Origin: Methylobacterium sp. WL1
GTDB lineage: Bacteria; Pseudomonadota; Alphaproteobacteria; Rhizobiales; Beijerinckiaceae
Direction: 5' to 3'
Length of the DNA: 64,000 nucleotides
NCBI RefSeq assembly: GCF_008000895.1
Contig: NZ_CP042823.1
Location: 4,796,501-4,860,500, forward strand
The position numbers were made by a program, and so were the translations under genes. A model generated the notes under the pieces. It saw only the letters and a program-made list of their open reading frames with translations. It did not search any database and was not told the origin of the DNA. Shown one piece after another: positions 8,935 through 19,088 of this stretch; position 1 is the stretch's first letter; each line of letters begins with the position of its first letter.

Positions 8935-9028
8935 CCAAAGGGCGTGCCCTTTGGCGGAGTTCGGGGGCGGAGCCCACGAGATACCAGGGCTCTGCCCTGG
9001 ACCCGCAAAAGGTCGGGGACCTTTTGAA
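8935..9028 (+). repeat. Intergenic repeat copy A (hairpin plus core)
   Basis: It begins with a strong hairpin just after cpoB (CCAAAGGGC at 8935-8943 against GCCCTTTGG at 8946-8954). It ends with the core repeat at 8986-9028: a GGGCTCTGCCCTG block, ACCCGCAAAAGGTC, then ACCTTTTGAA, itself an inverted repeat around AAAAGGTC/GACCTTTT. Related cores occur at 22425, 27745 and, inverted, at 49857. This copy ends four bases before the tilS start codon. Confidence 0.75.
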
Positions 9029-9031
9029 TCC

Positions 9032-10041
9032 ATGACTGGACCGTCGGACGATCCGGTCCTCCGCGCCCTCGCGCCCTGGCTTGGTCGGCCCGAGCGCGGC
9101 GTGCTGCTCGCCGTCTCGGGGGGGCCCGATTCGAGCGCGCTGATGCACGCCGCCGCCGCGCTTGCGGCAACCGTGTGGGTCGCCACCGTCGATCACGGCC
9201 TGCGCCCGGATTCAGGCCCGGAAGCCGAGGGCGTCGGCCGGGCGGCCTGGGCGCTCGGCCTGCCGCACGCGGTCCTCGCCTGGGCTGGCTCGAAGCCCGG
9301 CACCGGCCTGCAGGATGCGGCCCGGGCTGCCCGCTACCGGCTGCTGGCCGCCCATGCCGAGGCGGTCGGCGCCGGCCTTGTGCTCACCGGCCATACCCGG
9401 GACGACCAGGCCGAGACCGTGCTGATGCGGCTTGCCGCGGGCAGCGGACCGGCCGGGCTCGCCGGCATGCGGGCCGAGCGCCCGCTCGCCCCCGGCATCA
9501 CCCTCGGTCGGCCGTTCCTGGCCCTGCCGAAGGCGACCCTGACGGCGTGGTGCGAGACCCGCGGCATCTCCCATGTCCGTGATCCGGCCAATGCCGATCC
9601 GCGCTTCGCCCGCGCCCGCCTGCGCGCCACCTGGGCCGCCCTGGCGGCAGAGGGCCTGAGCCCGGCGCGGCTCGCACGCCTGGCCGAGCGGGCCGCCCGG
9701 GACGACGCCGCCCTCCGGGTCATGGCCGCACACGCCCTCGCGGCGGCTGTGCTCCCGGCAAAGAATACCGATGCCGCCGCGATGCGCCTCGACGGCGCCG
9801 TGCTGGCGACCCTGCCGGAGGCCACGGCCCTGCGCTGTCTCGACGCCGCCCTCACCCGGGCCGGGGCCGCGCCGCGCCGCCTCGAGCGCCTGGAATCCCT
9901 GGTCCTCGGGGCCTGCTGCCGGCCCTGCGCCGCCGGGAGCCGATCCGGCGGACCCTGGCCGGGATCCTGATCGCCGCGGATGCCGCCGGCACGGTCAGCC
10001 TGGCGGCCGCGCCGCCTCGCCGGCACAAGACCGCCGATTGA
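9032..10041 (+). CDS. tilS: tRNA(Ile)-lysidine synthetase TilS (apparent C-terminal frameshift)
   Basis: TilS makes lysidine at the wobble C of the minor tRNA-Ile so that it reads AUA. The N-terminal PP-loop ATPase signature SGGPDS is at residues 29-34, followed by VDHGLRPDS and the TGHTRDDQAET block near 119-129. As sequenced, the frame stops at 9970 (312 residues). In the next frame the sequence continues as LLPALRRRE and ends with APPRRHKTAD, typical of TilS tails, to a stop at 10041. Adding one C at about 9911-9914 (GGGGCCTG) joins the two into 336 residues. ATG 9032 follows repeat copy A directly. The order tilS-ftsH is conserved in many alphaproteobacteria. Confidence 0.85.
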
Positions 10042-10188
10042 CGGATAGATGCTGCCCTCGCCGCAGGGGGGAGCGGCTTACTTGGCAACGCAGCCCCCCC
10101 CGCCTACATTGGCGAGGTGTGCACGGATGGACCGGCAAAGCCGCGCGAGGTGTCCGTCTAGGGGGCCGCACGCACCAAGGATCGATCG

Positions 10189-12111
<1,923 letters not shown>

Positions 12112-12135
12112 TCCCGGTCGACGACGATACGAGAA

Positions 12136-12158
12136 GGGCGCCGCGAGGCGCCCTTTTT
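12136..12158 (+). terminator. Rho-independent terminator of ftsH
   Basis: A perfect 7-bp stem, GGGCGCC at 12136-12142 and GGCGCCC at 12147-12153, with a GCGA tetraloop, is followed by five T residues. It starts 25 bp after the ftsH stop. Confidence 0.92.
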
Positions 12159-12210
12159 CGTTGGGTTTTCTGCGTCAAGCGGTCTCCGGCCGTGAACGCT
12201 GTGGCGCGGG

Positions 12211-12310
12211 TCCCCTCTCCCGTTAGCGAGAGGGACAGGGTTGAGGGGACGGGTTCTTCCGGAGAGGGCGTATCCTTCACCCCTGCCTCTCTCGCACGGG
12301 AGACGGGGCA
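12211..12310. repeat. Two palindromic elements in the ftsH-TSUP intergenic region
   Basis: The first element has CCCTCTC at 12213-12219 pairing with GAGAGGG at 12228-12234, inside an outer TCCCC/GGGGA pair. The second, at about 12280-12308, is a similar CCCC-CTCTC / GGAG-CGGGG imperfect palindrome. They look like dispersed intergenic repeats. The rest of 12112-12516 shows no gene. Confidence 0.5.
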
Positions 12311-12516
12311 CGTCGCGATCGACGCCGACCGATATGTGAACCCCCCGGATCGCCGCGCAGCGAGGGCGCGTCTCGGTTCCGGACCGGAGCCTCCAGCCCC
12401 CCCTGACAATCCGCCCCGCCTGTCCGCGAACACCCCCCGCAAGCTCGGCCGGAGGCTCGGATCCGGTGGGCGAATCGGAAAGACCGGGAGCGGGATCTTT
12501 CCGAGCCGCGTACCCG

Positions 12517-13263
12517 ATGGCGTTGTCCGTTTATCTCGTCGTCGGCCTCGGGGCCGCGGTCGCCGGGTTCGTGCAGGGGCTGTCGGGCTTCGCCTTCGGG
12601 CTCGTGGCCCTGTCGTTCTGGGCCTGGGTGATCGATCCGCAACTGGCCGCCGTCCTGGCGGTGGCCGGATCTCTGACCGGCCAGATCGTGGCCGCCGTGA
12701 CGGTCCGGCGCGGCGTCGACCGGGCCCGCCTCGCCCCGTTCGTGCTGGGCGGGCTGGCCGGGATTCCGCTGGGCGTGCTCCTGCTGCCGCACCTCAATGC
12801 CGACTGGTTCAAGCTGGTGCTCGGCACCCTGCTGGTGGTGTGGTGCCCGGCGATGCTGCTCGCCAAGGACCTGCCGCGGATCACCGTGGGCGGGCGGCTG
12901 GCGGATGCCGCCGTCGGCCTGGGCGGCGGCCTGCTCGGCGGGCTCGGCGGCTTCACCGGCACGCTGCCGACCCTGTGGTGCGTCCTGCGCGGCTACGAGC
13001 GCGATGTGCAGCGCACGATCATCCAGAACTTCAACCTGACGATGCTGGCGGTCACGATGCTGGTTTATCTCGGCTCCGGACTCGTCACCCGGACGGCGCT
13101 GCCGATGCTGGCCGTGGTGCTGCCCGCCATGCTGATCCCGGTCTTCCTCGGCACACGGGTCTATGTCGGCCTGAGCGAGACGGCGTTCCGCCGGGTGGTG
13201 CTCGGCCTCCTGACGGTCTCCGGCGTGACGCTGCTCACGGCGGCGCTCCCGCGGGTGCTGTAG
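12517..13263 (+). CDS. TSUP (TauE/SafE) family membrane transporter
   Basis: A 248-residue integral membrane protein from ATG 12517 ([10 protein letters not shown]), where the first helix begins at once. A GTG at 12466 would add 17 hydrophilic residues and is less likely. Seven to eight hydrophobic segments are visible. The glycine-rich first helix [13 protein letters not shown] and the mid-protein repeat [21 protein letters not shown] are the two TauE/SafE half-repeats. The family exports or imports sulfonates, sulfite and other organic anions, and the substrate here is unknown. No linked sulfur or C2 genes are present. Confidence 0.85.
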   Translation: MALSVYLVVGLGAAVAGFVQGLSGFAFGLVALSFWAWVIDPQLAAVLAVAGSLTGQIVAAVTVRRGVDRARLAPFVLGGLAGIPLGVLLLPHLNADWFKLVLGTLLVVWCPAMLLAKDLPRITVGGRLADAAVGLGGGLLGGLGGFTGTLPTLWCVLRGYERDVQRTIIQNFNLTMLAVTMLVYLGSGLVTRTALPMLAVVLPAMLIPVFLGTRVYVGLSETAFRRVVLGLLTVSGVTLLTAALPRVL

Positions 13264-13397
13264 CGCCCCGCGCCGGGGCACGCCGCATTTCGACCGTCTT
13301 TGTCGGGGAGCACCCGGGGCAATCCAATCTGCTAAGTTCTGTCGCGCTACTCTGTCGCCGCGTTGGCCGGACGAGAGGCCCGGCACCGGAGATCGTG

Positions 13398-14741
13398 ATG
13401 GCGCGCAAGTATTTCGGAACCGACGGCATCCGGGGCCGGGCCAACGGGGTGATCACCCCGGAACTCGCCCTGAAGGTCGGCCAGGCGGCGGGTCTGGTGT
13501 TCCAGCGCGGCGACCACCGCCACCGGGTGGTGATCGGCAAGGACACCCGCCTGTCGGGCTACATGATCGAGACCGCCCTGGTGGCGGGCTTCACCTCGGT
13601 CGGCATGGACGTGCTGCTGCTCGGCCCGGTGCCGACCCCCGCGGTGGCGATGCTGACCCGCTCGATGCGGGCCGATATCGGGGTGATGATCTCGGCCTCG
13701 CACAACGCCTTCGAGGATAACGGCATCAAGCTGTTCGGGCCCGACGGGTTCAAGCTCAACGACGCGATCGAGCGTGAGATCGAGGAGCTGATCGACGCCG
13801 AGCTGCACACCAAGCTGGCCGGCTCCGCCGACCTCGGCCGGGCGAAGCGGATCGAGAGTGTGCACGCCCGCTACATCGAGTTCGCCAAGCGCACCCTGCC
13901 CCGGCACGTGACCCTCGACGGCCTGCGGGTGGTGGTCGATTGCGCCAACGGCGCCGCCTACCGGGTCGCCCCCGAGACCCTGTGGGAGCTCGGCGCCGAG
14001 GTGATCGCCATCGGCACCGAGCCGGACGGGTTCAACATCAACCGGGATGTCGGCTCCACCGCCCCGGCCGCCCTGGTCGCCAAGGTGCGCGAGCGCCGGG
14101 CCGATATCGGCATCGCGCTGGACGGCGACGCCGACCGGGTGCTGATCGTCGACGAGAAGGGCCACGTGGTCGACGGCGACCAGCTGATGGCGGTGGTCGC
14201 GCGCTCCTGGCAGGAGGACGAGCGGCTCACCCAGCCGGGGCTGGTGGCCACCATCATGTCCAATCTCGGCCTGGAGCGCTTTCTCGGCGGCCTCGGCCTG
14301 TCGCTGGCCCGCACCGCGGTCGGCGACCGCTACGTGCTCGAGCACATGCGCGAGCACGGCTACAACCTCGGCGGCGAGCAATCCGGCCACATCATCATGT
14401 CGGACTACACCACCACGGGTGACGGCCTGGTGGCGGCCCTGCAGATCCTGAGCGTGGTCCAGCGCCAGGGCCGGCCGGTGAGCGAGGTCTGCCACTGCTT
14501 CGACCCGCTGCCGCAGATCCTCAAGAACGTACGCTACCGGGCCGGCGAGCCGCTCAGCCAGGACAGCGTGGTCAGCGCCATCGCCCAGGCCCGCGCCCGG
14601 CTGGGCAATGGCGGCCGCCTGGTCATCCGCCCCTCCGGCACCGAGCCGGTGATCCGCGTGATGGCCGAGGGCGACGACCGCGGCCTCGTCAACGAGGTGG
14701 TCGACGAGGTGGTCGAGGCCGTCACCAAAGTCGCAGCCTGA
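13398..14741 (+). CDS. glmM: Phosphoglucosamine mutase GlmM
   Basis: Converts glucosamine 6-phosphate to glucosamine 1-phosphate for UDP-GlcNAc, feeding peptidoglycan and LPS. It has 447 residues, the usual length. The N-terminus [16 protein letters not shown] is diagnostic. The phosphoserine is S101 in ISASHN, the magnesium loop is DGDADR at 242-247, the sugar-binding motif is GGEQSGH, and the phosphate-binding loop [12 protein letters not shown] is near the end. Many organisms place ftsH and glmM together, as here with a TSUP gene between them. Confidence 0.97.
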   Translation: MARKYFGTDGIRGRANGVITPELALKVGQAAGLVFQRGDHRHRVVIGKDTRLSGYMIETALVAGFTSVGMDVLLLGPVPTPAVAMLTRSMRADIGVMISASHNAFEDNGIKLFGPDGFKLNDAIEREIEELIDAELHTKLAGSADLGRAKRIESVHARYIEFAKRTLPRHVTLDGLRVVVDCANGAAYRVAPETLWELGAEVIAIGTEPDGFNINRDVGSTAPAALVAKVRERRADIGIALDGDADRVLIVDEKGHVVDGDQLMAVVARSWQEDERLTQPGLVATIMSNLGLERFLGGLGLSLARTAVGDRYVLEHMREHGYNLGGEQSGHIIMSDYTTTGDGLVAALQILSVVQRQGRPVSEVCHCFDPLPQILKNVRYRAGEPLSQDSVVSAIAQARARLGNGGRLVIRPSGTEPVIRVMAEGDDRGLVNEVVDEVVEAVTKVAA

Positions 14742-14789
14742 GGTCGGGGGTCCCGAGGGGCCCGCGGCCCTTCGGCGGGGCTTTCGCGC

Positions 14790-15122
14790 TCACGCATATG
14801 CGGCGCGCAGCAAAGCGGGCGCGGTGGTCCGCCAGGCCGCCAGCAGGGCGGCGCGCAGGGTCTCCTCCTCGCACGGGTCGAGGTCGAGATTGGTCCAGCC
14901 GCGCCGGCCCCAGGCGCCGTCCAGGGGCGTGAACAGGTCCGGCTCGGCCTCGCACAACGCGGCCTGGTCGGCCGGGGCCAAGCGCAGCACCACCCGGTCC
15001 TCCTCCACCCACAGGGTCGCGAAGACCCGGCCGCCGACCCGGAAATCCGGGTTGCCGCGGTGGGCGCCCGCCACCGTCTCCGGCAGCATCAGCGCCAGGA
15101 TGCGCACGTCCTCGGGCAACAC
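14790..15122 (-). CDS. MmcQ/YjbR family protein
   Basis: A 110-residue cytoplasmic protein with the MmcQ/YjbR layout: a helix ending in PETVAGAHRGNPDFRVGGRVFATL, a strand RVVLRLAP, then GRRGWTNLDLD and a C-terminal helix with AWRTTAPALL. The fold resembles double-wing DNA-binding proteins, but no function has been established. It converges with glmM, with stops 48 bp apart. Confidence 0.85.
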   Translation of the reverse strand: MLPEDVRILALMLPETVAGAHRGNPDFRVGGRVFATLWVEEDRVVLRLAPADQAALCEAEPDLFTPLDGAWGRRGWTNLDLDPCEEETLRAALLAAWRTTAPALLRAAYA

Positions 15123-15246
15123 CGGCTCAGCCCGATCCGCCGGCGGGCGTCGTCGTCCTGACGGTGCGGGATGGTGCGGGCAAGACTAGCAAATCCTTCC
15201 CTGGGGTGCAGGTTTGCGGACCGTAAGCAGCCGGCAAGGCTAACAT

Positions 15247-15256
15247 TTAACGTTAA
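15247..15256. promoter_or_regulatory. Perfect 10-bp palindrome upstream of barrel gene
   Basis: TTAACGTTAA, embedded in an AT-rich patch that stands out from the surrounding GC-rich DNA, lies about 90 bp before the ATG of the outer-membrane protein gene. It could be an operator or part of a promoter. No regulator is identified. Confidence 0.35.
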
Positions 15257-15347
15257 GCCGGATTTAAGACGTTCGATCCATCCTTCGCCTCGTCAACAGA
15301 GCCGGCATGCCAAGCCTCCGGCACACGAGTCTAGTGAAGGAATCTCC

Positions 15348-16338
15348 ATGGCCCGCTCCAAGCTGAACGCTTTGGTGCGCAGCCTGACGCTCGCGGCGAG
15401 CGTCGGCGCGCCCTGCCTGGCCGCTGCCGCGGACCTGTTGCCCCGCCTCCGCCGCCGCCCCTCCGCCCCCGATCGAGGTCGGCGGCGGCTGGTACCTGCG
15501 CGGCGACGTCGGCGCGAGCGTCTACACGCGGCCGCGATACAGCGAGGCCTACGATTACACCGGCTATCCGGATGCCAACCGCTCGTTCGGCAACGAGATC
15601 GGCGGCGGCGGGTTCGCGGGCGTCGGCGTCGGCTATCAGTTCACCCCGTTCCTGCGCGGCGACGTGACCGGCGAGTATCGTTACTCCACCGGCCTGCGCG
15701 GCAGCGAGTATTACAAGGGCCCCGAGTTCGACAACGGCCTCGGCTCCTACGGGGTCAACAAGTCGTCCAGCAACTTCGATTCCGCGGTGGTGCTGGCCAA
15801 CGCGTATTTCGACCTCGGCACGTGGTACGGCATCACGCCGTTCATCGGCGGCGGTGTCGGCTACGCCTTCAACCACGTCTCGGGCTACTCGACGAACCAG
15901 CAGTTCACCAGCCCGACCTACGCCTACGATTACGGCAACCCGATCTACGACTGCAAGTGCGGGCAGGCGTACTACAACTACGCGCCAGTCTACGACAGCA
16001 ACGGCAATCCGGTATACAACACCAACAGCGGCAGCAAGTTCTACAAGAGCAAGACCAGCGGCAGCTTCGCCTGGGCGCTGCATGCCGGTCTCGCCTATGA
16101 CGTCAGCGACGCCCTGAAGATCGAGGTGGCGTACCGCTACCTCAACCTCGGCAAGGCCGAGACCGGCCCGGGCTTCGTGCCGTGCTGCACCGGCAGCCTG
16201 CAGGCGATCAAGGTGAAGGACATTGAGGCGCACGACGTGAAGATCGGCCTGCGCTATTACCTCGGCGGCCTCGTCGCGGCGCCCCTGCCGCCGCTGATGC
16301 CGGAGCCGATCCCCGGACCGCTGGTCCGCAAGTACTGA
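15348..16338 (+). CDS. Outer-membrane beta-barrel protein (apparent frameshift after the signal peptide)
   Basis: The ATG at 15348 starts a clear signal peptide (SLTLAASVGAPCLAAAADLLP). The mature barrel reads in the next frame from about 15450 (PPPPIEVGGGWYLRGDVGA) to the stop at 16338. Removing one C from the CCCC run near 15440 joins them as AADLLPASAAAPPPP in a 329-residue protein. The barrel has alternating aromatic strands, a tyrosine-rich loop with two cysteines (DCKC) and ends in a Pro-rich tail, PMPEPIPGPLVRKY-like. It resembles the Omp25/LomR class of alphaproteobacterial surface proteins of unknown function. A good terminator follows. Confidence 0.75.
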
Positions 16339-16364
16339 TTTTTTTCTCAACGCTCTGACGGCCG

Positions 16365-16393
16365 ACGGCGCGGATGTCCTCCGCGCCGTTTTT
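16365..16393 (+). terminator. Rho-independent terminator after barrel gene
   Basis: A perfect 10-bp stem, ACGGCGCGGA at 16365-16374 and TCCGCGCCGT at 16380-16389, with a 5-base loop, is followed by TTTT. It lies 27 bp past the stop at 16338. Confidence 0.93.
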
Positions 16394-16588
16394 CGTTTTG
16401 CGACCGGGCTGCGGCGGAACGGGAGGAGTGGGAGACCAGAATCGGGCTGCCGGATAGTTTGATCCAAGTCGCAATGATCGAAACGGGACGCGCGAAGAGC
16501 TCTGAAATAACGGACGCTTAAGGTTACCCAACTATCTCTGCATCGAGGCCCGATCTGCCGTCCGTCTCGCAGTTCCAGGACGATCCCG

Positions 16589-17533
16589 ATGCGCACCGTC
16601 ACCCTGCCGCTGCTGGCGATCCTCGGCCTCTGCGGCGCGAGCACCGCCCGGGCCGCCGACCTGGATTACGATTACCTGCGCGGCGCCGATTACGATCCGG
16701 CCCCGGCTCCGGTGCTCGACTGGAGCGGCGTGTATGTCGGCGGCCATGGCGGGTATACGTCGGGCGGCCTGGCGCAGCGCGATGCCCTGCAATCGACCCT
16801 CGCGCAAGACTTCAGCTACAGCGCGGTCGAGAGCGAGTTCGGCGTCTCGAAGTTTCTGTCGCTGCCCGGGACCCGCGTGAAGAGCGCCAGCTTCGGTGCG
16901 TTTGCCGGCTACAACATCCAGTTCGACGAGATCGTCCTGGGTATCGAGGCCGACTACACGCACGCGGACATGAACAGCTGGTCGACCAACGGCATCAGCC
17001 GGATCATGACGACGGCCGCGGGCAATTCCGAATCGGTCAATCTCTCGGGTACGTCGAACACGCGGATCGACGATTACGGCAGCATCCGCGCCCGGGCCGG
17101 CTACGCCTTCGGCAACCTGCTGCCCTACGTGACCGGAGGCCTCGCGGTCGGCCGGGTGACGATCAACGACACCGTCGCGGTCCAGAATTACGGCTACGGC
17201 GCTACGACCTATGCGGCCAACCAAGCCCTGACCACGGGCCTGCCGGCGGCCGTCTACAATCACGGCTATGCCAGCTTCAACCAAAACTTCCCGCTGAACC
17301 GGTCGACCCCGGCCGGACAGGGCGCCCAGACCATTCCGTACGGCCCGAGCACGCTGGTGGCCAACGCCAAGACCAAGACGATCGGCGGCGTCGCCCTGGG
17401 ATTCGGTCTCGAATACGCGATCACGCCCAACATCCTGCTGCGGGGCGAGTACCAGTACGTGCTGTTCCAGAGCTTCAACGGGCATCGTGCCGAGCTGAAC
17501 ACCATCCGTGGCGGCGCGGCCCTCAAGTTCTGA
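16589..17533 (+). CDS. Outer-membrane beta-barrel protein, Omp25/RopB type
   Basis: A 314-residue exported protein. The signal peptide ends at about residue 22 (STARAAD). The mature N-terminus DWSGVYVGGHGGYTSGG is the first strand typical of this family. Repeated short strands with GIEADYTHAD, GSIRARAGYAFGNLLPYVTGG and GLEYAITPNILLRGEYQYV follow. It ends in a terminal phenylalanine (ALKF), the Bam recognition signal. Proteins of this group are structural or porin-like surface antigens. It lies downstream of a separate barrel gene, but a terminator separates them. Confidence 0.88.
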   Translation: MRTVTLPLLAILGLCGASTARAADLDYDYLRGADYDPAPAPVLDWSGVYVGGHGGYTSGGLAQRDALQSTLAQDFSYSAVESEFGVSKFLSLPGTRVKSASFGAFAGYNIQFDEIVLGIEADYTHADMNSWSTNGISRIMTTAAGNSESVNLSGTSNTRIDDYGSIRARAGYAFGNLLPYVTGGLAVGRVTINDTVAVQNYGYGATTYAANQALTTGLPAAVYNHGYASFNQNFPLNRSTPAGQGAQTIPYGPSTLVANAKTKTIGGVALGFGLEYAITPNILLRGEYQYVLFQSFNGHRAELNTIRGGAALKF

Positions 17534-17561
17534 TCGCCCCGATGCCGGCCGGAGACCGACC

Positions 17562-17822
17562 ATGACAGCGCCCTGCTCCGCCCGACGGCCGATGCGCGCG
17601 CGGGCCATGCTCGCGACCATCCTGCTCGCCGCCCTCGCCCCCGTCCCGGCCTCCGCTTGGCCCGAGGATCGCGGCTTCGATCCGCCCCGCCTCCGGCGCG
17701 TCGTCCGCGTGCGGCCCGACCTGACGGCGGTGCCGCCGCCCGTGATCGTCCGGGGCTACCTGCCGCGCAACCACAACGTCCCGATGTACAACGAGCCGCC
17801 CCGCCGCGGGCCGGCTTGGTGA
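17562..17822 (+). CDS. Small exported basic protein, hypothetical
   Basis: An 86-residue product from ATG 17562, 28 bp after the barrel gene. A signal peptide with ATILLAALAPVPASA is followed by a short, arginine- and proline-rich mature part (RRVVRVRPDL, GYLPRNHNVPMYNEPP). No family is recognised. It could be co-transcribed with the barrel gene. An in-frame start farther upstream at 17508 overlaps that gene and is less likely. Confidence 0.6.
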   Translation: MTAPCSARRPMRARAMLATILLAALAPVPASAWPEDRGFDPPRLRRVVRVRPDLTAVPPPVIVRGYLPRNHNVPMYNEPPRRGPAW

Positions 17823-17829
17823 ATCAGTC

Positions 17830-18378
17830 TCAGCTCTCCAGTTCGCTGTCCCAGTACAGGTAGTCGAGCCAGGTGTGGTGATACTGGCGGTGGTCGAACT
17901 CGGGCTGCCGGTGGTGCAGCTCATAGCGGGTCGGCCGGCGCGGCTCAGTGGCGAGGGGCATGTCGGCCTCCTGCGGGGTGCGGTTGGCCTTGCGCAGGTT
18001 GCAGGGCGAGCAGGCCGCCACGACGTTCTCCCAGCTCGACAGGCCGCCCCGGGAGCGCGGCACCACGTGGTCGAAGGTCAGGCCGCCCGAGGGCAGCCGC
18101 AACCCGCAATACTGACAGCTGAAGCCGTCACGCAGGTAGATGTTGTAGCGGGTGAAGGCGGGGCTGCGGGCCAGCGTCACGTAGTTCTTCAGCGCCACTA
18201 CGCTCGGCACCCGCAGCGCCCGCGAGGGCGAGCGCGCCTCGACGTCGTAGCTCGCCACCAAGGTGACGCGATCGAGGAACAGGGCCGTGAAGGCGTCCTT
18301 CCACGACCAGAGCGAGAGCGGATTGTACGAGAGCGGCCGATAATCCGCGTTCAGGACGAGGGTTTGGAGATCCATCAT
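17830..18378 (-). CDS. HNH endonuclease family protein
   Basis: A 182-residue protein. Two zinc-type cysteine pairs, C88/C91 (CQYC) and C123/C126 (CSPC), flank the HNH core TFDHVVPRSRGG at 101-112, followed by WENVVAACSPCNLRK. This McrA-like HNH form is widespread on alphaproteobacterial chromosomes outside restriction operons, and its cellular role is unsettled. The first of two adjacent ATGs at 18378 was used. It converges with the small exported protein gene, with stops 8 bp apart. Confidence 0.88.
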   Translation of the reverse strand: MMDLQTLVLNADYRPLSYNPLSLWSWKDAFTALFLDRVTLVASYDVEARSPSRALRVPSVVALKNYVTLARSPAFTRYNIYLRDGFSCQYCGLRLPSGGLTFDHVVPRSRGGLSSWENVVAACSPCNLRKANRTPQEADMPLATEPRRPTRYELHHRQPEFDHRQYHHTWLDYLYWDSELES

Positions 18379-19088
18379 CGGCGCGACTCTTCAGACTATC
18401 TCTGACGCGTGTAACGCGCGGGAACGCGCCGTCGCCCCACCGGCCCGTCCGACGCAGCCGGGGGCCGGTGCAGGACGGGCCGGCGGACGGGGCGTCGGCT
18501 CGGCGGGAGAGGCGGAAGGAGCAACAGGGCGGCGGGCCGGCGCGCGAAGGCGCCAGTCGGTGCGGTAGCAACCGGAACGCGGCCGGGCCGGACCGGCTTC
18601 GGAGCCGGCCGAACCCTTTCGCGTGACGACGAAAAGGCCCTGTCCATAAGGTGTTCATCTAATCCCACCGTGACACCCTTGTGAAGCTTTTCCCGCCGGG
18701 TCCCGGGGACGCACCCACAGCCGGCCCCCAAGCCAGTCCCGAAGCCTGTCCCAAAGCCGGCCCCCAAACCTGTCCCGAAGCCGGTCCTGAAGCCTGTCCC
18801 GGAGCTCGCCGCGGGGACGGGCGATCGGCCCGAGGGTGGGCAGGGGCACGGTTTGGCCCTATTGCTCGCCCACAGCGCTCGGCCGCGCGAATCGGGCCCG
18901 GCCGCGCCGCCGGCGGTCCCGATTCGTGCGGCTTCGATATCCCGTGCTCGCCGACGCCGAACCGATGTCCCCTCCGGCGGCGGGCGCTCCAAGAGGCCCG
19001 CAGGCGGCCCGCGCGGTTCCCGACGACCGCCGGTCCGCCGATGCCGGCCCCCGAACGCGCGCCTGCCGCGCCCGACGAGAGGTAGCCC
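18379..19088. other. 710-bp region without a convincing gene
   Basis: It lies between the HNH gene and mscS. Several frames are open because of high GC, but none has family resemblance or a good start. The only clear structure is the 12-bp tandem array at 18730-18801. The mscS ribosome binding site (GAGAGG) is at its right end. A degraded proline-rich gene on the plus strand is possible but not supported. Confidence 0.5.
18730..18801. repeat. Six tandem 12-bp units (AAGCCTGTCCCG-like)
   Basis: Units begin at 18730, 18742, 18754, 18766, 18778 and 18790, with one to three differences each. In one plus-strand frame they encode a Lys-Pro-Val-Pro repeat, but that frame has a TGA at 18682 and no usable start, so expression is doubtful. 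Confidence 0.85.

Noticed and set aside
18681..19085. A 134-residue protein over the dodecamer repeats
   Set aside because: It reads the repeats in a frame giving PEACPKAGPQTCPEAG, has no ribosome binding site and ends just before the mscS start; no family likeness.
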